Source: Durusdinium trenchii
Lineage: Eukaryota; Sar; Dinophyceae; Suessiales; Symbiodiniaceae
Direction: 5' to 3'
Length of the DNA stretch: 64,000 nt
Assembly: GCA_963970005.1 (NCBI GenBank)
Contig: CAXAMN010021718.1
Coordinates: 87,306 to 151,305 of the forward strand
This document shows positions 53,579-63,752 of the stretch, piece by piece (position 1 is the first letter of the stretch; the number at the start of each line of letters is the position of its first letter). The notes beneath the pieces are model-generated. The model made no database searches. It saw only the letters and a list, made by a program, of their open reading frames with translations, and had not been told where the DNA came from. Both the position numbers and the translations under genes were made by a program.

Positions 53579-53869
53579 TATATAACGATTTGGTTCCCAG
53601 ATTTTGAGGGAAACTGACTTTATCAACAGTGCTATGTTCGTCAAGGCTGAACTGACGAAAACGGGAAGTGAACGATGTTCATTCGGCAAGATGAGATGCC
53701 CCGAGTGATCGACGAACTTGGCCTTCTCCTGGGCAATTGTTGGCCAAAATGGGTCGCAGCTAGTGGCAGCTAGTGAAAAAAATCCATCAGCCCCCAACGG
53801 AACTAAGTGGCAGCAAGTGTGGCAAGCATGTGTGCAATAAGATTCTCTTTTCGTCACCTCGAAAGAGCT

Positions 53870-54140
53870 CTTGCTTCACATCATCGCACCACCAGAGTGT
53901 CACAATCCAGATCTTTTGAGCTCAAACGAATTGCCCCCCAAATCCTCGGAGCTGGACACAGCCGGGCTGTCGCTCCTCTTTCCGGCTGCTGCCCTTCGCG
54001 CGCGCCGAGCGCACGACGAGCGCACAGGCGGCGGCCTTGGGCGCCTCGACGGCGAAGGCACCGAACGAGCGGAAGGCGGCCTCGGTGACGCTGCGCAAGG
54101 CGGGGAGCGGGTGGAGCGCTGCGACGAAAGGTGGGAGGCC
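53870..54140 (+). other. GC-rich open frame, uncertain
   Basis: Frames on both strands stay open because the DNA is GC-rich (cgcgcgccgagcgcacgacg). No domain is seen. Confidence 0.2.
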
Positions 54141-54737
54141 ATTGCTAGGGCCGGTTGGATGTGTTTGAGTAGTAGTGAGTACCTGTTTGTGAAGGAGATC
54201 CGGGGATAGGAGATCAAGTGGAGACCTAGATAAGTATGAGGGTTCTCCAGCCAGGTGAGCCCTTTCTGGAAGGGTCAAACTGGTTTGCTGAGAGGTGGGA
54301 GTGACCGGAGTGACTTTGACTTGGAATAAGAAGGTGGGGATGGCATGGGGGCTGACACATGCTAGTTGCTATTGGAGCAAATTGGAGGGATTTGAAGAAT
54401 TGGTTCATTGATTATCAGATGCTGATTGAGCTAATGAAGAGTTGCATGGACCACGAAACGAACAAAGCAAAGAAGAGTGGAATCACCCAACACTTGGTCC
54501 CCTCAGCCAATCCTCGAAGTCTTAACAAGTGCCTTTATATAAATGGACTTAGACCTTGTTCAACCATGTTCAACCTGGTGTTCCTTTTAAGGTGATCGTT
54601 TCTTTCTCCCTATTTGAGTGAATCTCCCGCTGAAAATGGGTCGCCAAAAAAAAGCTGGTCACCGGTCGATACGTTCACCGGCTGGGATGCGAGAGATGCG
54701 AGAGATCCGGATCCGCTGCCAGGATTCTAATTAAACT

Positions 54738-55385
54738 TCATTCTAATAGCTTCTTGTTACTACTAGTAAGGCACTTGTTCCTAGTAGCTTCTTGTTACTA
54801 CTAGTAAGGCACTTGTTCCTANNNNNNNNNNNNNNNNNNNNNNNNNNNNNNNNNNNNNNNNNNNNNNNNNNNNNNNNNNNNNNNNNNNNNNNNNNNNNNN
54901 NNNNNNNNNNNNNNNNNNNNNNNNNNNNNNNNNNNNNNNNNNNNNNNNNNNNNNNNNNNNNNNNNNNNNNNNNNNNNNNNNNNNNNNNNNNNNNNNNNNN
55001 NNNNNNNNNNNNNNNNNNNNNNNNNNNNNNNNNNNNNNNNNNNNNNNNNNNNNNNNNNNNNNNNNNNNNNNNNNNNNNNNNNNNNNNNNNNNNNNNNNNN
55101 NNNNNNNNNNNNNNNNNNNNNNNNNNNNNNNNNNNNNNNNNNNNNNNNNNNNNNNNNNNNNNNNNNNNNNNNNNNNNNNNNNNNNNNNNNNNNNNNNNNN
55201 NNNNNNNNNNNNNNNNNNNNNNNNNNNNNNNNNNNNNNNNNNNNNNNNNNNNNNNNNNNNNNNNNNNNNNNNNNNNNNNNNNNNNNNNNNNNNNNNNNNN
55301 NNNNNNNNNNNNNNNNNNNNNNNNNNNNNCTGTTACTAATAGCTTCTTGCTCCTAGTAGCGTGGCACTTGTTACTACTCGCTGCC
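54738..55385 (-). repeat. module array spanning a 508-N gap
   Basis: Left: agcttcttgtta, taaggcacttgttcc twice. Right: agcttcttgctcc, gcgtggcacttgtta. The gap (54822-55329) hides most of the array; the frame that appears open across it is not real. Confidence 0.9.
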
Positions 55386-56331
55386 AGGCCTCAGGAAAGG
55401 TGTGGCGTGACCCGACCTTGGATGACTGGCCCAAGGAGGACTACAGGCGCCATGCGTCGCCGATCAGCATCGGTCGAAAGCCATGCCGGATTTGAGCATC
55501 TCCGTGAACCGCATGCACGACGCGTCTGCACGAAACACTGCAAGGACTCCAAGCAAAGGGTGAGCTCCTCGACGTCTTTGTTTGGTCTTTGACATATTTA
55601 CGGCGCTTCTTGCATTCAGCGATAGCGCTTCCTACCTCTCTGTATACAAAAAAGAATATGGAAAAAATGGCATGCTTGGAGCTTTCCCCCTAGTTTGAGA
55701 CACGCGAGTACGGTGGAGGCCATTGCTCTTAGGTTGGAGGTCATTACCATTGCAGATTTCCCCCTAGTGTGAGACACACCTCACATTCTGCGGTGAGCTG
55801 CATGGCCCACGTTGAAGCGAGCGGTGAACGGAAGGCTCTTTTGCGGAGATTTGGGTAACGAGGTCACGGACGATTTGCCTTGGGCCCCAGCCGGACATCG
55901 GCAGAGTTGAGCTGTACCTCTGACGAGTCTCTCTTTTTTTTTGGAAAATCCGTGTGTTTCTTTGCGTTATTTTTCGCCAAGTCCAAGTTGCGGACTTTCC
56001 ATCTACTACTCAGGCGGTCCTAGTGGTCGAACCTGTCCAACTCCAGAGTACAACATGATTCCTTCTGGCACAAGAAATGTGAGCATGGTAATAACCAAGG
56101 TTGGCGAACGCCTTCCGAAAATACAGTTCCTTCCAGAAGGCCAAGGCACGGACTGCGAGTAGATTCTCATTCGACGGTGCCAAATGTGTATGGGTCCCGT
56201 TTGACGGCTCAGGGGCTGCTTTTGCACGGAATCAGAGAGGGGCTGCTTTTGCAAAGATGGAACTTGACCGCTGAGTTCTCGTGGTTTTCTTCAACCGTTG
56301 GAAAGGATCTGTTGCAGTCTGTTGCGTCCTT

Positions 56332-56490
56332 CCTAGTAGCGATGGCCTCCAACCTACTTGCGATGGCCACCGAGCATAGCGTCCAAGAAAACGTCTATTA
56401 AATTAACTAATAGCTTCTTGTTACTACTAGTAAGGCACTTGTTCCTACTAGCGTGGCACTTGTTACTAATAGCTTCTTGTTGCTGCTAGT
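56332..56490 (-). repeat. module array
   Basis: gcgatggcctccaaccta at 56337-56354, then agcttcttgtta, taaggcacttgttcc, gcgtggcacttgtta, agcttcttgttgc; ends about 65 bp before the RRM exon region. Confidence 0.85.
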
Positions 56491-56557
56491 TTGAAGAAAG
56501 GCCTTTCAATGCTCATGTCGATGTGTCGCCTCGTTGACTCCTTCCTTCGCCACGCCG

Positions 56558-57575
56558 ATGCGTTTGTTCACATCGCACCCTGCTCTGGAGGTGATCCGAG
56601 ACAAGCGAACCGGAAAGACCAAAGGCTATGGCTTCGTCTCCTTCAGCGCACCCGAGGAGACGCGCAGAGACAACCCATTAGCAATGGCCTCCAACCTAGT
56701 AGGCCGCCTGCCAACCGACAAATCCGAAGACACTTGTACACAGTATAAGTAGAGACTACCTACTCAATTGAGTATGGGCTAAGGGCATCGCTACTAGGAG
56801 CAAGAAGCTACTAGGAGCAAGGGCATCGCTACTAGGAGCTCCTGGCCTTACTACTAGGAGCAAGTACGCTTCTAGTAAGTGGACGCAGGATAGCTCACGC
56901 TGCAAGGAAGCTCCCGTGCTCAGCCGAATCAGTCAATCAGCTGTGAGTCCAAACCTAAAGCCCGGTTCGCCCCGGTGGTTTGACTATGTCTCGTCGTCTA
57001 TTCTGATCAGTTTTGGTGGTCAAGCAAGGTCCCCTGGTTTTCACCCACAGCCAGTTGTTGATCTTGTCAGAGTAGGTCACAGACATTCAATAAAATACGT
57101 ATGCTACAGGAAATCTGTACCGATTGCAGGGTGCACTGACCCTGCAGAGACTACAGCTTGCTCCCCAGTAACTACTGACGTTGATTGCATCTCATGGGAT
57201 ATTTCCAGCAAGGTAAGCTAATCCACTCTGTGTGTAGCACCACTGAACGAATGAGTCTGGCGCGATGCCTTTGAGAACCAGGTTCCGGTATGTTCGTGCT
57301 GCGTGCTTAAGTCTTTTCTTGAGCCACCAAAGTTTGTGAATCAATCTAATGGTGCAATGATTAAAAACCTTGGCTAGTTGCGCAACGGAGGACGCGTGCT
57401 TTCTTTGAATCGAATGCGTTGTCAGTTGCCCCTCATCCTCCCCTCCTCCCTGCGCATGGCGCTCGTGTTTTTTTTCGCATCGGTGCCAGGACATGGTCGC
57501 CGCATTGCGTGATGTGAACGGCCGCTATGTGGGTAACCGACCGGTGCGGCTCAAGAAGAGCAACTGGAAGGACGG
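56558..57575 (+). CDS. RBM42-like RNA-binding protein (RRM), two exons seen
   Basis: Exon 1 (about 56558-56668) reads ALEVIRDKRTGKTKGYGFVS, FSAPEETRR. Exon 2 (57490-57575) reads DMVAALRDVNGRYVGNRPVR, LKKSNWKDG. Together they form the RNP1 half of an RRM and its last helix and strand. VIRDKRTGKTKGYGFVSF and the M..NG.YVG.RP..L.KS.WKD tail are characteristic of RBM42. Exon 2 follows CAG at 57487-57489 in phase 0. The matching end of exon 1 in phase 0 would be AGA at 56668 with GACAAC as donor, giving a GA-AG intron of 821 bp. The frame upstream of 56558 (LVDSFLRHA) suits the RRM start but is offset by one base, so a frameshift or unseen splice is likely. RBM42 binds RNA and associates with spliceosome and stress-granule factors in animals. 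Confidence 0.75.
56775..56884 (+). repeat. module array in RBM42-like intron
   Basis: catcg, gagcaagaag, gagcaagggcatcg, gagctcctggcctta, gagcaagtacg, then TTCTAGTAA leading into the dispersed repeat at 56868. Confidence 0.9.
56868..56920 (+). repeat. dispersed repeat copy 2
   Basis: gcttctagtaagtggacgca, gatagct, gcaaggaagctccc; compare 53523-53578. Confidence 0.7.
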
Positions 57576-57838
57576 ACGGACAGCTTCCCGGCGTGGTTTT
57601 GGTGGTTGGTGTTGTTGGTTTGCCAATTTGCACAGCAACCATGGTGGGGAACCAAGTGTGAAGGAGATTCCCTTGAAAAAACCAAAAGGCATCCGAAGCT
57701 ACCCGAAGAAAGTAGTGTTACCCCCTTTTGAGAATCCATGTTTTGTGGAGTGTTCGAGTCAAAGGGAGGTGCTCGTCTTGAGTTTAGTTTGAAGCTGTTA
57801 CTGTTTCACGATAGGCTTGAGCCCAGAAACCACTTAGT

Positions 57839-57995
57839 TATAAGGACGCTACTAGGAGCAAAGGGCATCGCTACTAGGAGCGTTCGGACGCTACTAGGGC
57901 TCCTGGCCATACTACTAGTAACAAGAAGCTATTAGAAAAGAAATAGAATTATAGACTTAATTTAAAGTTTTGTTAGAATTGGAACAAGAAGCTAC
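57839..57995 (+). repeat. module array
   Basis: aaggacg, gagcaaagggcatcg, gagcgttcggacg, ggctcctggccata, aacaagaag; an isolated aacaagaagctactagg follows near 57983-57999. Confidence 0.85.
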
Positions 57996-58389
57996 TAGGA
58001 CACACACATCAGATGAAAGTTAAAAATTCATTAGAGAAGACACACATCAGCAGCCTGGCCCGTTTGCCCCGTGACGGGGCCGCTCCAGTCCGGCCTTGTG
58101 CATCTAGCAGGACAAGGGCATTGACTCTGAGAAGAATGGCGCTTCAGCGCTGTGCAACACCCAGGGGGCGACGTTTCAAGGTCTCGATGATGTCGGCGGG
58201 TAGGCGGTTCATTCTCGGTGTAGCGAAACCAAAGACCTCCCAGGTGGGCAACGGCCCCCCCTGCGAAGGAAGAAAGAACCTTGACCCGGCTACCCAGCCA
58301 GAGTCAGGGTGTCTCCCTATTCAAATTAAATTCAAATGCACACCCAGGTAGAGTCGCATGGTGTGGACTTTGAACCCATGCAACAACAT

Positions 58390-58660
58390 GTCATGAACAC
58401 TCGGTTTTTTTTGTTCAGCTTTGGCTCGTTTCAGTTGTGCAACTTCACAGAACGACATGTGCACTTCTCAACACATGCCGAGGCGGAAGTTGAGCTATTG
58501 TATTCCGCAAGATTCCAAGAAGTTGCAAAAGTTCAAGAAGCTGAAGATCAAGCAGGACCGTCGGACACCGCAGGTTGCTCTGCGAATGCTGAAGATCAAG
58601 ACCTGGCCGCCGCCTGCAGCTTGTCATTTGTAGGGGTTGGTGTTCCCCATGATTGAACTG
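58390..58660 (+). other. possible exon, frame ambiguous
   Basis: Two overlapping frames are open. One gives a lysine-rich helix-like stretch (DSKKLQKFKKLKIKQDRR), the other an acidic one (RFQEVAKVQEAEDQAG). Either could link the RRM gene to the lysine-rich C-terminus downstream. Not resolvable here. Confidence 0.3.
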
Positions 58661-58675
58661 TTATACACAAATACG

Positions 58676-58813
58676 GTAGGTTGGAGGCCATCGCTATTAA
58701 TTAGGAGCAAGGACGCTACTGGGGGCTCCTGGCCTTACTACTAGGAACAAGAAGCTATACTAGGGGCTCCTGGCATCGCTACTAGGAGCAAGTAGGTTGG
58801 AGGCCATCGCAAG
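58676..58813 (+). repeat. module array ending at an exon
   Basis: gttggaggccatcg, gagcaaggacg, gggctcctggcctta, gaacaagaag, gggctcctggcatcg, gagcaag, gttggaggccatcg. The last connector-like caagtag ends at 58816 and provides the acceptor of the next exon. Confidence 0.9.
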
Positions 58814-58816
58814 TAG

Positions 58817-58909
58817 ATCCAGATGCTGCAGGATCCCAACATCCAGAAGGAGCGCGTCAAGTTGGCCCGGCAGCAGGAGGACCGAAGAATGCGCCAGAAA
58901 TCGGCGATG
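58817..58909 (+). CDS. exon of an unidentified charged protein
   Basis: Reads IQMLQDPNIQKERVKLARQQ, EDRRMRQKSAM: 31 codons, phase 0 at both ends, between AAGTAG and the donor GTATCA. A charged helix. It may belong to the same C-terminus as the two exons below or to the RBM42-like gene; unrecognised. Confidence 0.55.
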
Positions 58910-59015
58910 GTATCACATGTTGTTCGATTTCGGTTTAGTTCCATGTCCCTCTTGGACTCATCTCCTGTGGGCATTGCCAACATTTTCATGGAAGGTGCAA
59001 TGGCCTTCACCCTAT

Positions 59016-59082
59016 AAGCGATGGCCTCCAGCCTACTAGCGATGGCCTCGACCCTACTAGCGATGGCCTCCAACCTAGCCCC
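59016..59082 (-). repeat. module array between two exons
   Basis: gcgatggcctccagcctact, gcgatggcctcgaccctact, gcgatggcctccaaccta, leading into the acceptor CCGCTAG at 59095-59101. Confidence 0.85.
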
Positions 59083-59101
59083 TTTCTCCCCTTACCGCTA
59101 G

Positions 59102-59143
59102 GTTTCGCTGGCAACCTTGGCCCTGATGGGTTGATCCCATTAG
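59102..59143 (+). CDS. short exon, unidentified C-terminus
   Basis: After CCGCTAG the phase reads FAGNLGPDGLIPL plus one base, ending at donor GTAGGT. It joins in frame to 59209 across a 65-bp intron. Its start is phase 1, whereas the exon ending at 58909 is phase 0, so an exon or alternative site between them is still missing. Confidence 0.6.
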
Positions 59144-59208
59144 GTAGGTAGGAGCAAGGACGCTACTAGGGGCTCCTGGCCTTACTACTGGGAGCGATCG
59201 GACGCTAG
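59144..59208 (+). other. 65-bp intron made of repeat modules
   Basis: GT at 59144, AG at 59207-59208. After gtaggtag the interior is gagcaaggacg CTACTAG gggctcctggcctta CTACTGG gagcgatcggacg CTAG: three modules and their connectors, with no other sequence. A 15-bp direct repeat (gggttgatcccatta) lies at 59128-59142 and 59209-59223. Confidence 0.75.
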
Positions 59209-59288
59209 GGGTTGATCCCATTAAGAACAACAAAGTGGGCCCTGCTGCGTCGGAGGAGTTGGCCAACATGGCGCGGAAGAAGAAGTGA
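59209..59288 (+). CDS. terminal exon, unidentified C-terminus
   Basis: Reads GVDPIKNNKVGPAASEELAN, MARKKK, then TGA 59286-59288. Clear coding character and a basic end. No family recognised. Confidence 0.65.
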
Positions 59289-59343
59289 TCGGATCGGGGC
59301 GTTTGTGGGCTGGGAAGAACGAAGTCCCCCAAGAACGAATTAA

Positions 59344-59385
59344 CCTAATAGCAATCAATGGCCTCCAACCTACTAGCGATGGACT
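59344..59385 (-). repeat. short module array
   Basis: ctaatagcaatcaatggcct, ccaacctactagcgatgg. Confidence 0.75.
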
Positions 59386-59720
59386 CCCCAAGAATGAATT
59401 CCAGGGTCTTTGTCACAAGGATTGCCTTAAATGAAGGGCGGCCCTTCATGTAAGGCGAGTCGGCTGAGTGATTTTGGAATGATTTTGGGGGGTTCGGAAG
59501 AAAGCCGAGTCATCTCGATGAATCCTCAACAGGGACACCTCCCAAACACGTTCCAAGCAGCTCCGCGTTCGTCCCATGTTGAGCAGCTCCGCTATCGCTC
59601 CGCTATGCTCGACGTTGGCACAAACAAAAAAGGCCGAAACGCTTGGGCCGGCGCGTCGCACGGTTTGACGGACAATCCTCAGCCATGTTGGCCACATCCT
59701 GCCAAGGGAAAGTGGATACT

Positions 59721-59790
59721 AGCGAAGGCCTCCAACCCAATAGCCATGGCGAAGGCCTCCAACCCAATGGCGATGGCCTCCAACCTGTGA
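59721..59790 (-). repeat. degenerate module array
   Basis: actagcgaaggcctccaacc, aatagccatggcgaaggcct, aatggcgatggcctccaacc; connectors partly lost. Confidence 0.7.
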
Positions 59791-60591
59791 TTGGATAACA
59801 TTTAAGCTAAAAACCACAGGTGTAAAATGATGAACCTTTGTTTTGCAAGGAAACTGAGGGGGTCTGTACAAAGATGCAAACGTTGGAAGTGGTGGTAGGG
59901 CCATACATACCACACTGATAGATTTCGAATTGAAATGAATGAGAGAGAGAGAGACACGTACAGACCAGCGGCCCAAAAGGTAACAAGGAGACTAGCCTCC
60001 AAAAGGGTTGAGTTATGTTGGGTTGATGGAATCACTTGCATGATGCAGGATCATAATGCAAAACAGACAGAGAATCCTCTGACAGTTTCATCAGGTTCTG
60101 CAGCTTCAGATTCCGCGCTGTTTATGCTGCAGCTACGTCCAATCGCAAGCGACTGGCGATGGGGCTAGATCCAGCGAATGAGCAGATCGATGGACGACAT
60201 GGATGACATGGAACAATCAATCTGGATGACGTTCGGCTCCCTCTTCAAAACCCCAACCAAACGCGTGAAGTGACACCCAACCAGACCTTGTAGGCCACAA
60301 CAACAAATCGAACAGGAGCTGAAGACACCCTCCCAAGCCCTCAGCGCTTTGCTCCAAAGCAGAGCTGCGACCTTTGGCGGGTCAGAGACCGACACTGAGG
60401 GATCCGTTTCGATTGGGTATAGCATCCCTGGACACAACAACTACTTCGCATGCACCTTGTTCCACTTTTCTAGATCCAAACAGAGTCTTTGAAACCTCAA
60501 TCATTCATGAAGTCAGCTGGAAAGTGAACTCCAACAGTGATCCTGAAAATGAAAAGTGATAATTACTCCATCCTTTGCATTTTGAGACCAG

Positions 60592-60753
60592 ATGTGCTCA
60601 GAAATCCCGGATAAAACACCACAGCACACCCGGATGCAGCTCAGTGCAGCTCTTCAACAACTTCAGATCCTCCAAAAACCACGGGCGGCGGCTCCGCGAG
60701 AGCAGCGCTGCGGCTCCGCCGCGGCCGCCCCGCCGATCCACACGCCTCACAGG
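60592..60753 (+). CDS. possible first exon, unidentified
   Basis: ATG at 60592; frame reads MQLSAALQQLQILQKPRAAA, PREQRCGSAAAAPPIHTPHR and meets CACAG/GTGGGA, a good donor, at 60754. Alanine/glutamine-rich. Low confidence without a partner exon. Confidence 0.3.
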
Positions 60754-61045
60754 TGGGAAGTGGTAGCCCAACGGGACGGTCGTCTTCTGGGCTGTTGGAC
60801 ATCGCAGTGGATGAAAGAAGCCTCGTGCTTTTGGTTGACACAGCCCAACAGGTTCCTCCAATCGCCATGTAGTTCTGTCCTTGGACCGTCCGCCTCGTCC
60901 GCCGTGTGCGACCCCAGGACGAGTCTCCATGGATCCTGTGGAGGTGTGGTCTCCATTTTTGCCAACGCCGGACTTGGGGAGGTGACAGTAGAGACTTTGT
61001 GATGTGAGGTTTGAGATGTGAGGTTTTTGAGATATTTGCATGAGC

Positions 61046-61150
61046 TACTAGTCGTGCAATGCCCTTGTTACTAGTAGCTTCTTGTTCCTAGTAGCGATGG
61101 CCTCCAACCTAATAGCGATGGCCTCCACCTAGTAGCTTCTTGTTCCTAGA
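61046..61150 (-). repeat. module array
   Basis: gtgcaatgcccttgtta, agcttcttgttcc, gcgatggcctccaaccta, gcgatggcctccaccta, agcttcttgttcc. Confidence 0.9.
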
Positions 61151-61153
61151 TAT

Positions 61154-62100
61154 TTGCATGAGCTTGCCCAAAGATTTCAGCATCTTGGGAAGTCTCTGGA
61201 TTTTACAAAACGAAATGGGCTGCTGCTAAGCAGTAGTGGTCTCTTCACCCACGCAACTCCGGACAGACATGTTTGGATCGTTTCAAAGGTGTGTCCTCTC
61301 CCTCTCAAACCAAAACACCTTTTACAAGAATCCGCCGGGTGGCGGGGGCACGGCTACGGCGGCCCTTGCCTTGGCTGCCGGAAGAAAGGTCGGTGTTGGT
61401 GGTTCTCTGTCTTTTGGTGCCTCGAGTGTTCTGAAGTTTGCGAGGGTTCGCTTCTGGGGATTGTGAGTCGTTTCAACACTTCGCCTTTGCGGCTGGGACG
61501 ACTAGGATCGGCTGGACCCTTTTTCAGATAAGGTCTGAACGGCACATGACGAAGGCGAGTCTTCCACCTGATGCAAACCTATGCAAGCCATGGAGTTGCA
61601 ATTCAGCCCAAGAGAAGCTGCGTGTTCCCCTTTGCACCCCCAAAAAGCGGCCAGATTCCTCCTCTTCCGCAAGCAGTGCAGGCGATTTCCGGGTGTTCGC
61701 ATGCATGTCATCATGCTGCCTGGTATTCGTACAGGGAGTACAAGCCAGGGGTTATGTAGTTGTGACCAAATGTGGCAAAGGAAGTATGGCCAGGCATTAT
61801 GTATCCCTAGAACCTGCGTGACCCCTGTTTGGGATAACGCTCTATCCACAATATGGCCTGGTCCCATGTTCTCTCTGGGCTGAGACTGCGGGTGAAACGT
61901 CGCTCCATCGGGTTGGGAGGAAAGCTTCTATGGTGAAAACAAGGTGTCTTTAGATTGGCAGCTGCATTCTTTAATTCGTTTGGAACATGCATCGTCCACC
62001 ATCATCCACATATCAAAAGGAAGGACTTGAACATTCCCTTGTACTAGTTGACATTCCAGGCAGCGTTCATCCGATCTTGAGCGTCATTCTTTGTGGCTCA
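61154..62100. other. no assignable gene
   Basis: Overlapping open frames, one glycine/alanine-rich (NPPGGGGTATAALALAAGRK near 61330-61390). No family recognised. Confidence 0.25.
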
Positions 62101-62137
62101 ACCCCTCCCCCCGGTTAGCTCCCTCCCTCCCGCTGAG

Positions 62138-62216
62138 AGCGGAGCAGAGCGGAGCAGAGCGGAGCTCTGGACACCTTCCTCTACTACTAGTAAGGCACCA
62201 GACTACTACTAGCGTC
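62138..62216. repeat. 10-bp tandem repeat plus short module array
   Basis: (agcggagcag)n, about three copies, to 62165, then complement modules taaggcacc and gcgtcc with CTACTACTAG connectors at 62180-62216. Confidence 0.75.
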
Positions 62217-62399
62217 CAGGTGGTGTCCAGCACTTGGGCGAGAGACTCGCATGACCTCTTCGACTTTGAGGACGCGCACGGGGTGTCTAATATCGACACA
62301 TCGAACGAAGCACGGGGTGTTCGACGACCCGACGGTCCGAGCACGGACTGAAACTCAGCTGGTTGGGCAGATGTAAGGCATGGCTTTTGTAGCAAAGTG

Positions 62400-63200
62400 A
62401 TGAACCAATTGTTGAAACCTTCCGAGTCCATTCTGTCGGATCTCTTTTTGCTAGTCGAACGGAGTTCATTCCTTCGACCCATCGACCGGTGCCGCATCGA
62501 CGCCAGGCGCACCACCTCCACACCAAGACCTTCACCGTCTTGCAACCCATGGCGCCCTGGCACGAACGTCGGAGAACGATCCGAAGAACCCGGGGGTGGA
62601 CGGGACGGAATGGACGGCTTTCTTTCACAAAGCAGAACGGAATGGACGTGAAAAGGACATGGATTTAGGCAGTTGGGCTTCTTTCAGAGCGTCCGAGTGG
62701 TGAGGATTGGATAATGTTTGGATGTTGATCACGGTCTTCTCAACGTGTCGACACCGCCTCTTCACCAACAAGGTCTGTCTTCTTGAGCTGGATTGAGATG
62801 AAGCTGTAAGCAGAATACGGCCCACCAGAGGGGTTTGATCTTCGTGCTTCACACCCAAAACAGCTGGGTGTTTGATGGTGACTTGTAGCCACGGGCCAAG
62901 GTTTGTGTCCGAAACGACACAGAGGTGATGATGATCCGCGACAACATGCGCGGAGACCTGGAATGCGCGGAAGGGTTTACATGGGATGCTGCTGGAGAGG
63001 CACGCCTGGATGTGGCTCCGAGACAATGTGTGAAAAGCCCAGAATGCAAGTTGAGCGAGAATAGGCCATTGTCCGCATTGTCAATAATTGTCAATATATT
63101 ATCCTGGAATGTGGGGGTACGGAAATGGGCCCAGGTTGCTTGTTTCACAAGAAGGAGACACGAGCAAAATGCCAAGATCTAGAGGTAAAACATGTTAAAA
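62400..63200. other. no assignable gene
   Basis: Several 80-130 codon frames on both strands; no recognised domain. Confidence 0.25.
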
Positions 63201-63221
63201 CGTTAAAGCCCCTTTCTTCCG

Positions 63222-63381
63222 TGTTGGAGGCCATCGCTAGTAGGTTAGGTTCCCAGCAGAACTAGGTTGGCGGCCATCGCTTCTAGGCTGGAGGACTCCC
63301 AACACTTCCAAGGGAGAGAAGCTACTAGTAACAAGCGCATCGCTACTAGTAACAAGTGCCTTACTAGTAGTAACAAGGGAG
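63222..63381 (+). repeat. module array
   Basis: gttggaggccatcg, gttggcggccatcg, gctggagg; then gaag, aacaagcgcatcg, aacaagtgcctta, aacaaggg with CTACTAG. Confidence 0.85.
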
Positions 63382-63752
63382 AGACCTTCTTCGCTCTTTT
63401 TTGGAGTGTCCGCGGCGCCCGCTGCAGGTCAATGCCCATGGGGAGCGACCCACTCCTGCGCATCACGCAGAAGGTGCGTTTGGGAAATCGCGGCGATCGC
63501 GCTGGGAGATGAAGGCGAAACGCTCAGAAGAAAGAGAAGGGTCTAAAGCTGTTTGAAGGTCTATGAATGAAAGAAAGACAAAGAAAGCAAGGCCTCCCTC
63601 ATAAAGAGAAAGGAAGGTCTATGATTCCTTTAAGCGTGCCTTTTGGAGTTGCCTCTGTGGATGATCTATACGAAGAACATAGGTTCAAGCAGAATCACCC
63701 GGACCATCTCAGATGAAGGGATCCAAAATCGATCCAGTTATGGACCCATATG

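Noticed and set aside
54792-55592. Long open frame across the second large N gap
   Set aside because: Same artefact; both flanks are modules.
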